A stretch of 64,000 bases of DNA, taken from positions 1,674,001 to 1,738,000 of the forward strand of contig NZ_CP011112.1 in NCBI RefSeq assembly GCF_001190945.1, read 5' to 3'. The stretch's first letter is position 1. Every line of letters begins with the position of its first letter. Below, piece by piece: positions 27,429 through 35,602 of this stretch. Under the pieces are notes generated by a model. That model saw only the letters and a list, made by a program, of their open reading frames with translations, made no database searches and had not been told where the DNA came from. This DNA comes from Luteipulveratus mongoliensis. GTDB taxonomy: Bacteria > Actinomycetota > Actinomycetes > Actinomycetales > Dermatophilaceae. Position numbers and translations under genes: made by a program.

Positions 27429-28127
27429 GTGACTGACCTGATCGATACCACCGAGATGTACCTGCGCACGATCTTCGACCTCGAGGAGGAAGCGATCCTC
27501 CCCCTGCGGGCGAGGATCGCCGAGCGCCTGGGTCACTCCGGGCCGACTGTGTCCCAGACCGTCGCCCGCATGGAACGCGACGGTCTGCTCACGCTCGCGG
27601 GGGACCGGCACATCGAGCTCACCGACCACGGCCGAACCCTGGCGACCCGGGTGATGCGCAAGCACCGCCTGGCCGAGCGGCTGCTCGTCGACGTCATCGG
27701 GCTGGAGCTCGAATACGTCCATGACGAGGCGTGCCGCTGGGAGCACGTGATGAGCGAGCGGGTGGAGCGCAAGATCCTCGCCCTGCTCCAGGAGCACCAG
27801 CTCTCGCCCTACGGCAACCCGATCCCGGGCCTCGAAGAGCTGGGTGAGGACATCGAGATCGAGAAGTTCCGCGATGGCGTGGCCTCCCTCATCGAGGTGG
27901 CCGTGGCCGAGGATCGAGAGGTTCTCGTACGCCGGATCGGCGAGCCCGCGCAGGCCGACCACGAGGCGCTGATGGTGCTGACGGCGGCCGGCGTACAGCC
28001 TGGCGTCCGCATCACGGTGCGCAGCGAGGACGGGCGCGTCATCGCGGTGGCGACCGGTAACAGTGCGGCCGAGGGCGTGTCGCTGCCCGCGGACGTCGCC
28101 TCGCACGTGTTCGTGGCCGTTCCGTAA
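27429..28127 (+). CDS. ideR: Iron-dependent repressor IdeR/DtxR
   Basis: A 232-residue metalloregulator: N-terminal winged helix with the recognition segment LGHSGPTVSQTVARMERDGLL, dimerisation domain, and C-terminal SH3-like domain. The family's ligands are all present at the mycobacterial numbering. The ancillary site has His79, Glu83 and His98; the primary site has Met10, Cys102, Glu105 and His106. It should repress iron uptake when Fe(II) is replete. GTG 27429 is the start. It is divergent from DUF3105-DUF305. Confidence 0.96.
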   Translation: MTDLIDTTEMYLRTIFDLEEEAILPLRARIAERLGHSGPTVSQTVARMERDGLLTLAGDRHIELTDHGRTLATRVMRKHRLAERLLVDVIGLELEYVHDEACRWEHVMSERVERKILALLQEHQLSPYGNPIPGLEELGEDIEIEKFRDGVASLIEVAVAEDREVLVRRIGEPAQADHEALMVLTAAGVQPGVRITVRSEDGRVIAVATGNSAAEGVSLPADVASHVFVAVP

Positions 28128-28334
28128 CTGGTCTTCGGCGTGTCCCAGGCCCCGTCGGCGATCTCACCGAAGCGACGTTCCGGCCCGGAATACCGCGGAA
28201 TTCTGGGGGCTCCAACCCTGTGGGTCCAACCCGTTTAGCAGAGATTCGACATTTGTCGTGACCTTAATGTGACGTGGGGCTGCGGGGTGTGTACGGTACT
28301 TCTGATCCCCCATCAGGGGGATCCCCGTGCAGGC

Positions 28335-28512
28335 ATCGCCGAGTCCTGCCAGCTGGCACGGGAGCGCACATCCGCCAGGCAGGAGCGGGGGAACCACACC
28401 GGGCGTCGTGAGACGTCCTTGGGGTGAAGCCAGACGGCGCGCTCACGGGGATGCGCGTCAGAGGCCGGGTGATCTCCCACCCGAACCCGACAGCTCACCT
28501 CGTAGGCGTCAG
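28335..28512 (+). ncRNA. Cyclic-di-AMP riboswitch (ydaO-yuaA type)
   Basis: The leader carries the ydaO consensus blocks in order: CGCCGAGTCCTGCCA, then a variable hairpin, CAGGCAGGAGCGGGGGAACC, TTGGGGTGAAGCC, and the closing GCCGGGTGATCTCCCACCCGAACCCGACAGCTC with CGTAGGCGTCAGGAGAGG at the end. It precedes an NlpC/P60 hydrolase, the typical actinobacterial target. In this class c-di-AMP turns expression off. The ribosome-binding site AGGAGAGG is at its 3' edge. The rest of the 28128-28334 gap holds the promoter region and no gene I can support. Confidence 0.92.
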
Positions 28513-28526
28513 GAGAGGTTCATTCT

Positions 28527-29276
28527 GTGATCGAGCAGACCCGTCCCCGCGGTCGTCACCGCGCCCCCAACCGCACGGCCAGCACCGCTGTCCGCGTCTC
28601 GGCTGCTGTTGCCGTCTCGGGTGGTCTCGTGGCCACCGTCGCGGCGCCTGCTGATGCCGCAACCGGTGTCGGCACGTTGGCGCCCGAGAAGGCCAGCCAC
28701 GCCATTGCTGCCCCCAACACCCTCACCCTCCCGGCCGCAGGTAGCGCTGCCGGCGCGGTGTCGGTGAGCCAGGTCCGCCTCCCGGATGTCGTCGAGGCCC
28801 GTGACCTGATCAAGCGCGCGTCCCGCTCGGGTGCGCGCACGTCGCCCGTCGACAAGGGCTCTCGCCCGGTCAAGTCCAAGGTCAACCCGAGTCCTTCGCA
28901 GGGCTCAGGTGACGAGGACGGTCCGGTCATCGACGGCAGCACTCGTGAGCGCATCATCGCGATCGCGAAGCGCTACATCGGCACCCCGTACTCCTACGGC
29001 TCCGCCGGCCCGGGCTCGTTCGACTGCTCCGGTTTCACCAGCTACGTCTTCCGCCAGGTCGGCATCGACCTGCCGCGCAGCTCGCGTGCGCAGCGCGCCG
29101 CGGTGGGACGGACCGGCGACCCGCAGCCGGGCGACCTCGTGTTCTCCGGCTCGCCGGTGCACCACGTCGGCATCTACCTGGGCAACGGCATGGTCATCGA
29201 CGCGCCGAAGCCGGGTGGCACCGTGCAGGTCCACAAGAACTGGGGCGAGAGCCTCAGCTACGGCAACCCGTACTGA
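28527..29276 (+). CDS. Secreted NlpC/P60 peptidoglycan endopeptidase
   Basis: A 249-residue exported hydrolase. The signal peptide has a basic N-region and hydrophobic core (about 21-44) ending near PADAA. A disordered linker (about 95-135) leads to the NlpC/P60 domain with catalytic Cys167 (DCSGFTSYVF) and His213 (HHVGIYLGNG). It cleaves stem peptides during growth or division. GTG 28527 lies 9 nt after AGGAGAGG. Control by the c-di-AMP riboswitch ties its level to cell-wall or osmotic status. Confidence 0.95.
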   Translation: MIEQTRPRGRHRAPNRTASTAVRVSAAVAVSGGLVATVAAPADAATGVGTLAPEKASHAIAAPNTLTLPAAGSAAGAVSVSQVRLPDVVEARDLIKRASRSGARTSPVDKGSRPVKSKVNPSPSQGSGDEDGPVIDGSTRERIIAIAKRYIGTPYSYGSAGPGSFDCSGFTSYVFRQVGIDLPRSSRAQRAAVGRTGDPQPGDLVFSGSPVHHVGIYLGNGMVIDAPKPGGTVQVHKNWGESLSYGNPY

Positions 29277-29300
29277 TCGGGCTGCACTCCCCGCTTGCAC

Positions 29301-29335
29301 AGAAGGCCCTCACCGCACCGCGGTGAGGGCCTTCT
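29301..29335. terminator. Bidirectional terminator
   Basis: A perfect 16-bp stem, from AGAAGGCCCTCACCGC (29301-29316) to its complement (29320-29335), with a 3-nt loop, between the NlpC/P60 gene and the convergent CNNM gene. The outer AGAAGG/CCTTCT arms provide a short T-containing tail in each direction. Confidence 0.9.
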
Positions 29336-29376
29336 GCATGTTCAGGCGGGGCGCGCGACCCGCGTTGGCGTGACGG

Positions 29377-30405
29377 TCAGGCCGGCATGCGGTCCGACTC
29401 GTCGTCGAACCGGCCGAGCACTTCCTCGATCAGGTCCTCCAGCGAGGTTGCGCCCACGACGCGCCCCTCGTCGGCCACCAGCGCGAGATGAGACCGGCGC
29501 GAGCGCATCGTCTGGAGCGCGTCGATCAGCGGTACGCCGGCCGGCAGCGTCTCGATGGGCAGCACCAGCTCACGCACGGTCGAGTCCGGCGCGGCGGCCA
29601 ACAAGTGCCGCAGGTGCACCAGGCCGATCGGTTGTCCGCCCTCAACGACGACCAGCCGTGAGCGACCCGTCGTACGACTGCGTGCGCAGGCCTGGGCCAC
29701 GGTGGCCGACCGCGGCACGGTGACCACGTCGTCCCAGTCGATCGTGACGTCCGACAGCTGAGCCTGCTCGAGTCGGAGCGCGCCGGACAGCATCGCGTGC
29801 TCCTGGTCGGGCAGCGACCCGTGCTCATGGGACTGGGCCAGCAGCATCTGCAGCTCGAGCGGTCCGTGCGCATCGGCGACGGTGTCGACCGGTTCGACCT
29901 TGGCGAGACGGACGATCGCGTTGGCCAGCGAGTTGAGTGACTGGAGGGCCCATCGTGACGCCCGGGCAAACCCGCGGAACGGCAGCGCCAGCAGGACCGC
30001 CGACCGTTCCGGGTGCGAGATCGCCCAGGACTTCGGCGCCATCTCACCGACGACCATGTGCAGGAACACCACGATGCCCACGGCCAGCACCAGCGCGATC
30101 ACGCCGGCTGCGCTCTCGGGCAGGCCGGTCGCCTTGAAGAGCGGCGCCAGCAGATCCTTGACCGCCGGTTTGGCGAGCGCGCCGAGGCCGAGAGTGCACA
30201 GCGTGATGCCGAGCTGTGCGCCTGCGAGCATCAGCGTCAGCTCGCGTGAGCCGGCCACGGCCGCCTTGGCAGCGCGGCTGCCGGTGGCAGCCATGTCCTG
30301 GAGCCGATGCCGGCGGCTGGCGATCAGCGCGAACTCGGCAGCCACGAAGAAGGCGTTGAGCACGAGCAGCAGCCCAGAGATCGTGAGTGCGAGTCCGAGG
30401 CTCAT
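29377..30405 (-). CDS. CNNM/CorC-type membrane protein with CBS domains
   Basis: A 342-residue protein with a CNNM transmembrane domain (three or four helices in residues 1-150) and a CBS pair (about 200-330). It lacks the C-terminal transporter-associated CorC_HlyC domain seen in its neighbour. CNNM/MpfA-type proteins export magnesium, and CBS domains bind nucleotides. ATG 30405 overlaps the stop of the upstream CNNM gene (ATGA), so the two may form a heteromeric complex. Confidence 0.93.
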   Translation of the reverse strand: MSLGLALTISGLLLVLNAFFVAAEFALIASRRHRLQDMAATGSRAAKAAVAGSRELTLMLAGAQLGITLCTLGLGALAKPAVKDLLAPLFKATGLPESAAGVIALVLAVGIVVFLHMVVGEMAPKSWAISHPERSAVLLALPFRGFARASRWALQSLNSLANAIVRLAKVEPVDTVADAHGPLELQMLLAQSHEHGSLPDQEHAMLSGALRLEQAQLSDVTIDWDDVVTVPRSATVAQACARSRTTGRSRLVVVEGGQPIGLVHLRHLLAAAPDSTVRELVLPIETLPAGVPLIDALQTMRSRRSHLALVADEGRVVGATSLEDLIEEVLGRFDDESDRMPA

Positions 30406-31802
30406 CGGGACACCTCCTGGTCGGCCGTACGCCGGTCGGTCGAGTCAGCGTGCACGTCGGACTCGATCGGGCCCAGGTCGACCAGGCGGACCCACTCGGG
30501 CACATGGCGACTCACGGTTTGCACGACCAGCTGTGCCGAGCGGCGTACGGCATCGTCGTCGGCCTGCTGCACCCACGGCACGGTGACGATGTCGCCCGTC
30601 CGAGCCGTACGACCGAGCTCGGCCAGCACCAGACCTCCGACGGTGTCGTAGTCGTCGGACGTCGGCAGGGCGATGCCGGTCTCGGTGGCTACCTCGTCCA
30701 GGCGTCGGCGCGCGGGCAGGCTCCAGCCGTCGTACGACGTTGGCTCGCCTAGGGATTCGCGAGGCTCGTCTCCCTCGTCGAGGATGTCGCCGACGACCTC
30801 CTCGGCCACGTCCTCGAACGTGACGATGCCGGCAAAGCCGCCGTACTCATCGACCACGACGGCCAGCTGACGGTGCGTCTGGCGCAGCTGTTCGAGCAGC
30901 GCAGGAAGAGGGAGGCTGCTCGGCACGCGTACGGGCTCACTCATGACCTCGGTGACCGCGACCAGCGCCCGGTCAGCAGGGGCGACGTGCAGCAGCTCTT
31001 GGGTGCCCGCGACGCCCATGACGTCGTCGATCGACTCACCGGTGACCGGGAAGCGCGAGTGGCCCGTTGCGAGCAGGTCGACGAGGTCAGCGGCCATCGC
31101 GGTGGCCGGAAGCGACACGACGTCGATGCGTGGCGTCATGACCTGCTCGGCCGTGAGGTGTCGGAACGCCAGGCCCCGATCGAGGATGTGCGACAGGTCG
31201 TCGTCCAGGAGACCGCCCGCATGGGACTCACCGATGATGCGGTGCAGGTCCTCCGGGGTGGCTCCGTGAGGGAGCTCCTCGACGGGTTCGATCCCGACCG
31301 AGCGCAGCAGCTTGTTGCTGGCCACGTCGAACAGTCGGATCAGTGGTCCCGCGATCCGCAGGTAGAGCAGTGTCGAGCGGGACAGCGCGCGCGCCAGCGC
31401 GACCGGCCGGGCGATGGCGTAGTTCTTGGGAGCCAGCTCGCCGATGACCATCTGGACGACAGTGCTGAGCACGAGAGCGACGATCACCGAGAGGGACAGC
31501 GACAGTGCGTGGGGAACCCCTGTCGTACTCGTCAGCAGGTCGGCGAGACCGACGCCGAGGTAGGGCTCGGACACATATCCCACGAGCAGGGCGGTGACAG
31601 TGATGCCGAGCTGGGCGCCGGACAGGGCGAAGGACAGGCGGCCGGTGACGATGAGTGCCCGGGCGGCTGCCGCGTCGCCCTCGTCGGCGAGCTGGCTCAG
31701 CCGGCCACGGTCGACCGCGACGTAGGCGAACTCTTGAGCAACGAAGTAGGCAGTGGCAAGGGTGAGAACCAGGATGCTGGTCAGGCCGATCGCGATGTTC
31801 AT
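30402..31802 (-). CDS. CNNM/CorC-type membrane protein with CBS and CorC_HlyC domains
   Basis: A 466-residue protein with a CNNM transmembrane domain (about 1-190), a CBS pair (about 215-330, VVVDEYGGFAGIVTFEDVAEEVVG) and the C-terminal CorC_HlyC domain (about 350-435). It probably acts in magnesium or cobalt efflux. Its CNNM paralogue follows with a 4-nt overlap. The start ATG 31802 has no clear ribosome-binding site; a hairpin lies 18 nt before it. Confidence 0.93.
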   Translation of the reverse strand: MNIAIGLTSILVLTLATAYFVAQEFAYVAVDRGRLSQLADEGDAAAARALIVTGRLSFALSGAQLGITVTALLVGYVSEPYLGVGLADLLTSTTGVPHALSLSLSVIVALVLSTVVQMVIGELAPKNYAIARPVALARALSRSTLLYLRIAGPLIRLFDVASNKLLRSVGIEPVEELPHGATPEDLHRIIGESHAGGLLDDDLSHILDRGLAFRHLTAEQVMTPRIDVVSLPATAMAADLVDLLATGHSRFPVTGESIDDVMGVAGTQELLHVAPADRALVAVTEVMSEPVRVPSSLPLPALLEQLRQTHRQLAVVVDEYGGFAGIVTFEDVAEEVVGDILDEGDEPRESLGEPTSYDGWSLPARRRLDEVATETGIALPTSDDYDTVGGLVLAELGRTARTGDIVTVPWVQQADDDAVRRSAQLVVQTVSRHVPEWVRLVDLGPIESDVHADSTDRRTADQEVSR

Positions 31803-31819
31803 CAGCGTGGGCCTGTGGA

Positions 31820-31838
31820 GAGCCGGGCACGACCCGGC
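31820..31838 (-). other. Leader hairpin ahead of the CNNM operon
   Basis: AGCCGGG and CCCGGCT form a perfect 7-bp stem around a 5-nt loop, 18 nt upstream of the CNNM start on its own strand. The 120-bp gap to crcB has no recognisable magnesium (M-box) or manganese riboswitch. The hairpin may still matter for translation. Confidence 0.3.
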
Positions 31839-31924
31839 TTGGTACTACAGCACTCTCCGGCGTCTTCTTCTGAAGGCGTCATCGCTTCATTCTACCGGCG
31901 GGCGGAGGAGTACGTTGACGCGCG

Positions 31925-32359
31925 ATGAGTGACCACGCCCTGCCCGTCGACCCGGACGAGCCCGCTGCCGTCCCGCGGATGCCTTTGGTCCTGGCGGTGA
32001 TTGCCCTCGGTGGTGGTCTCGGCGCGCTGGCCCGGGCCGGTGTCGCGGAGCTGCTGCCGCACCCGGCCGATGGACTCGACATCGCCACGCTGGTGACCAA
32101 CGTGATCGGCAGCTTCTTGCTCGGAGCACTGATGGTCGTGGTGCTGGAGCAGGAGCGTGGACATCCGCTGCTGCGCCCGTTCGTCGGGGTGGGTGTGCTC
32201 GGGGGCTTTACGACGTTCTCGACGTTTGCGGTGCACCTGCGCGGTCTCGGTGGCGATCATGCCGCGATCGCCCTGGCTGAGCTGGTCGGCAACGTGCTCC
32301 TGTGCCTGGTTGCGGTGGGCGTCGGGGTCGCCGCGGTGCGCTGGTGGGCGCGGTCGTGA
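31925..32359 (+). CDS. crcB: Fluoride channel CrcB, first subunit
   Basis: A 144-residue Fluc/CrcB protein with four helices. Key motifs are LVTNVIGSFLLGAL (helix 2, channel asparagine) and GVLGGFTTFSTFAV (helix 3, phenylalanine box with the TTFSTF segment). Its N-terminus has a 24-residue extension. CrcB forms dual-topology dimers that export fluoride. It overlaps a second crcB gene by 4 nt, so a heterodimer is likely. No fluoride riboswitch consensus is visible in the 120-bp upstream gap. Confidence 0.94.
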   Translation: MSDHALPVDPDEPAAVPRMPLVLAVIALGGGLGALARAGVAELLPHPADGLDIATLVTNVIGSFLLGALMVVVLEQERGHPLLRPFVGVGVLGGFTTFSTFAVHLRGLGGDHAAIALAELVGNVLLCLVAVGVGVAAVRWWARS

Positions 32360-32712
32360 GCGCACTGAGCTGGCTGGCCGTCTTCGTCGGTGGCTGCGTG
32401 GGCGCGCCGGCGCGCTACCTGCTGGATGCCGTCGTACGCCGATGGGTCGCGGGGCCGTTCCCGGCCGGCACGCTTCTGGTCAACGTCCTCGGCTCGCTGG
32501 TCCTGGGTGCCGCGGCTGCGGGACTGGACGGATCGGCGTACGCGCTCGTCGGCACGGGGTTCTGCGGCGCCCTGACGACGTTCAGCACGTTCACGTTCGA
32601 GACGTGGCGGCTGGGGGAGTCGGGACGGCTGGAGCTGGCCCTGCTCAACGTCGGCGTGTCACTCGTCGCGGGCGTGCTCGCCGCGGCCCTCGGCTGGTGG
32701 CTCGTCGCCTGA
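32356..32712 (+). CDS. crcB: Fluoride channel CrcB, second subunit
   Basis: A 118-residue Fluc/CrcB protein. The same signatures occur as in its partner: GTLLVNVLGSLVLGAA and GFCGALTTFSTFTFETW. GTG 32356 overlaps the stop of the first crcB (GTGA); the frame opens 18 codons earlier inside the first gene and those residues are not part of the family. Paired crcB genes are the usual arrangement in actinobacteria, with the two subunits in opposite orientations. Confidence 0.94.
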   Translation: MSALSWLAVFVGGCVGAPARYLLDAVVRRWVAGPFPAGTLLVNVLGSLVLGAAAAGLDGSAYALVGTGFCGALTTFSTFTFETWRLGESGRLELALLNVGVSLVAGVLAAALGWWLVA

Positions 32713-32721
32713 CGGCTGGGG

Positions 32722-33471
32722 TCAGCGGTCGCGGGTGAGGCGCTCAGCGACAGCTGGCCAGATGCGTACGGGCGTCATGCGAATCAGCTTGATGGGCAAG
32801 GCGATTCGCGATGGGAACGTGATCTCGAGACGTTCGCGCTCGAGGCCGTCGCAGATCGCGCGACCCGCGGAGTCCGCGTCGATGCTGAACGGCAACCGCA
32901 GCCGCGACGCGGACGACAGCCGGGTGCGTACGGCCGTGGGAGCGATGGTCGTGACGTGCAGTCCGCGCGGCTGAGCCTGCGCGCGCAGGCCCTCCAGCAG
33001 GTTGAGCATGCCGGCCTTGGTGGCGCCGTAGGCCTCGACGGTCGGGAAGCCGCGGTAGCCCGCCGGGGAGGTGATGCCGGCGATCGTGCCGGTCCGTCGG
33101 GCGAGCATGCTGGGCAGCACTGCACCGATCGCGTTGCTGGTGCCGATCAGGTTGACCTGCACGGTGTCCGCGAACGCCTGCGTGTCCCAGTCGGCGATAT
33201 CCATGGAGTTCCAGGCGCCGGCGGCGATGACGACGACGTCGATGGGGCCGACGCGGTGCTCGATGGTGGACGCGCAGTCGACCATGGCGGCGTCATCGGT
33301 GACATCCGCGGGGAGCACGAGCATCGCGCCACCAGCGACATCGTCGAGCTCGGGCTTGCGGCGTGCGGTGATGGCGACGCGCGCGCCGCGCGCCTGTGCC
33401 TCGCGAGCGACCGCGGCACCGATCCCGCTTGATGCGCCGACCACCCAGACGACCTTGTGCTGCAGATCCAC
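32722..33471 (-). CDS. Short-chain dehydrogenase/reductase
   Basis: A 249-residue classical SDR. The NAD(P)-binding motif is GASSGIGAAV, the NNAG-equivalent position reads IAAGAWN (altered), and the catalytic residues are Ser in GITSPAGYRG with Tyr-Lys in AYGATKAG. An arginine-rich segment after the Rossmann start (ITARRKPE) favours NADPH. The substrate is unknown. It is convergent with crcB, 9 nt apart, and divergent from the AlkD-like gene. Confidence 0.92.
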   Translation of the reverse strand: MDLQHKVVWVVGASSGIGAAVAREAQARGARVAITARRKPELDDVAGGAMLVLPADVTDDAAMVDCASTIEHRVGPIDVVVIAAGAWNSMDIADWDTQAFADTVQVNLIGTSNAIGAVLPSMLARRTGTIAGITSPAGYRGFPTVEAYGATKAGMLNLLEGLRAQAQPRGLHVTTIAPTAVRTRLSSASRLRLPFSIDADSAGRAICDGLERERLEITFPSRIALPIKLIRMTPVRIWPAVAERLTRDR

Positions 33472-33556
33472 CGTGGACTCCCTTGCCGTGTGGCGCCAAC
33501 GCTAGCCGAGTCGTCGGGGAGGTCCCACGAAGGGCGGGGCGTCGTACGGTGGCGTC

Positions 33557-34240
33557 GTGACGAGCGGACCTGAGCTGGTGACGGCGATCCGCGACGTCGT
33601 CCGTGCGCACGGGGACCCGGTGCGCGCTGAGGGGCAGCAGCGCTACATGAAGTCGGCCATGCCCTACCGCGGCATCACCTCACCCGAGCTCAAGGCCCTC
33701 CTGCGGCCGTTGCTGGCCGAGCGGGTCGAGGACCGGGCGGAGTGGGAGTCGGCTGTGCGCTCGCTCTTCGACGGCGCGACCCACCGCGAGGAGTGGTACG
33801 CCGCGCTCGCCCTGCTGCGTCATCGGCACTACCGCTCGTGGCGGGACAGCGAGGTCATGCCGCTCGTGCGGCACCTCATCCGGTCCGGCGCCTGGTGGGA
33901 CGTGGTCGACGAGGCGTCGCACGTGGTGGCCGAGGTAGGACTGCTGGACCCCGCAGGCGAGGGTCGGCGCCTTCGGGAGTGGTCGCGTGACGACGACATG
34001 TGGGTCCGTCGGGCGGCCATCATCGGCCAGCTGGGTGCGAAGGAGCGCACTGATGTCAACCTGCTGGAGGCGGTGATCGTGCCGAACCTCGACAGCCGAG
34101 AGTTCTTCATTCGCAAGGCAATTGGCTGGGCGCTGCGTGAGTACGCCAAGACCTCGCCGGACTGGGTGCGAGCCTTTGTCGATGCTCAGGGCGAGCAGAT
34201 GTCGGGTCTCACCCGTCGCGAGGCCATGAAGCACCTGTGA
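33557..34240 (+). CDS. AlkD-like DNA alkylation repair protein
   Basis: A 227-residue HEAT-repeat protein of the DNA alkylation repair family. Opening residues include YMKSAMPYRGITSPELKALL, typical of the AlkD N-terminus, and the late helices hold the FIRKAIGWALREYAKTSPDWV segment conserved in AlkD (catalytic-site Trp/Asp region). AlkD enzymes remove cationic N3- or N7-alkylpurines without base flipping. The start is GTG 33557. Confidence 0.93.
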   Translation: MTSGPELVTAIRDVVRAHGDPVRAEGQQRYMKSAMPYRGITSPELKALLRPLLAERVEDRAEWESAVRSLFDGATHREEWYAALALLRHRHYRSWRDSEVMPLVRHLIRSGAWWDVVDEASHVVAEVGLLDPAGEGRRLREWSRDDDMWVRRAAIIGQLGAKERTDVNLLEAVIVPNLDSREFFIRKAIGWALREYAKTSPDWVRAFVDAQGEQMSGLTRREAMKHL

Positions 34241-34286
34241 CCACGTAGACGCCGTATCGACCGCGTTCGTCGCTAACGTCGGGCAG

Positions 34287-34944
34287 GTGAAGCGGCTGAC
34301 GACGATCACGGTGGGCGCAGTCCTCCTGCTGGCAGCGAGTGGGTGCTCCGACAGCTCCGGCGATGCAGCGTCGAAGGCTGTGAGCCCACCGGCCACGTCG
34401 ACGGCGACGAGTGCCTCGACCACCGCGGCACCGCCGCCCAAGCTGTCGATGCCACCGGTCGTCCGGCTCACGCCCCAGGCACAACCCGCCATCGACGCCT
34501 ACGCGGGGTACTGGCAGAGGGCAGAGGGCGGAGACGGCGTACGCCACCCCGGTGGAGCCGGGCACGGCCTATCCGCCGGCCGCCGACTTCACGCAGTACG
34601 CCTTCCCGCCGTTCTCGTCGGCCGTGCGCGGCTTCCTCAACGACCTGTACGACGACGGACTCTCGCTGCGAGGGGCTCCGGGCAGCTCGGGTACGCCGCG
34701 GCTGGCTGTGAAGTCCGTCGACCTGGCCGCGTCGCCACCCAAGGTGGTGCTGCTGAACTGCCCGACCAAGGACGGCCGCCACCTCTTCGACGTCGACACG
34801 GGCAAGGTCTCGGCCAAGCAGCAGCCGGTCGGTTCGGTGCCGACGCCCTACCTGATCACCGTCACGATGGTCCAGAAGGACGGCCACTGGGGCGTTCAGA
34901 CCAACTCGCCGGACTCCTCCAAGACCTGTACGCCGCCGACGTAG
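34287..34944 (+). pseudogene. Frameshifted secreted lipoprotein
   Basis: The N-terminal frame from GTG 34287 encodes a lipoprotein signal (LLLAASGC, Cys about residue 20) and a Ser/Thr/Ala-rich linker, reaching DAYAGYWQRAEG. The continuation of the domain (AYATPVEPGTAYPPAADFTQYAFPPF ... SSKTCTPPT-stop) is in another frame. The switch coincides with a tandem duplication of GCAGAGG at 34514-34520 and 34521-34527; removing one copy joins the halves as YWQRAETAYATPVE. So the gene is broken by a 7-bp duplication, or was mis-assembled there. The intact product would have been about 216 residues, of unknown function. Confidence 0.8.
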
Positions 34945-35047
34945 TCACCATGACAAATCGGGTTGTTCGAGTGGTCGGGGACCCGGGACGGCGGCAGGCG
35001 TCGTACCGTTGGGCCCGACCCCCGATCGACCATGAAAGGCACCACCC

Positions 35048-35482
35048 GTGACCCTTGCTGCAACCCTGCTCGAAGAGCAGCGCCGCCCCGCCGTTGTCGC
35101 CGACCTGGCCTCGACGATCGACGCCGAGGTGAGTGACAAGAAGGGCCTGTCCGGCGCCGCCGTCAAGGCCGCGTACGCGACCGCGAAGAAGGTCCGCTCG
35201 GACATCGCTGCCAGCGCCACCGACCGCATGCTCCCCGACTTCGCCACGGCACTGGAGCCGTTCTGGGCGGACTTCGGCGGGGCCGGCGACTTCGGCTCCT
35301 ACCTGAGCGGCCGCGGCGACGAGGCCGCCGACGCTCTCCTGTCCGTGACCGACAAGCGCGCCGAGGCGACCAGCCGTGAGGCGCTGCGCAAGGGCTACAA
35401 GAGCCTGCGCGGCAAGGCGCACGACAACGTCAAGGCTGCGCTGCCCCGCATCGGCGCGGTCGTGCAGAAGCACGCTGCCTGA
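35048..35482 (+). CDS. Conserved actinobacterial helical protein
   Basis: A 144-residue soluble, helix-rich protein with no signal or membrane segment. It resembles a small conserved actinobacterial family (I believe DUF6918, from memory) through VVADLASTIDAEVSDKKGLSGAAVKAAYATAKKV and a GDEAADALLSVTDKRAE segment. Function is unknown. GTG 35048 follows a weak AAAGG site. It is followed by a strong terminator. Confidence 0.8.
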   Translation: MTLAATLLEEQRRPAVVADLASTIDAEVSDKKGLSGAAVKAAYATAKKVRSDIAASATDRMLPDFATALEPFWADFGGAGDFGSYLSGRGDEAADALLSVTDKRAEATSREALRKGYKSLRGKAHDNVKAALPRIGAVVQKHAA

Positions 35483-35496
35483 CGCACTCTCCAACC

Positions 35497-35534
35497 ACGA
35501 AGGCCGGCAACCCGCGCGGGTTGCCGGCCTTCGT
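35497..35534. terminator. Perfect 38-bp palindromic terminator
   Basis: ACGAAGGCCGGCAACCCGC and its reverse complement abut with no loop spacer (19 bp per arm). It separates the DUF6918-like gene from the convergent DEAD-box helicase gene. In RNA the centre must open into a small loop. Confidence 0.9.
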
Positions 35535-35602
35535 CGTACGTGCCCGGTTCGGTGTGACTTAGGGAGCGCTCCAGCGCTCGTTAAGCCATACCGGTCAAGA
35601 GG

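Noticed and set aside
31803-31924. Fluoride or magnesium riboswitch between CNNM and crcB genes
   Set aside because: Neither strand shows the conserved blocks of these classes; only a 7-bp hairpin was found.
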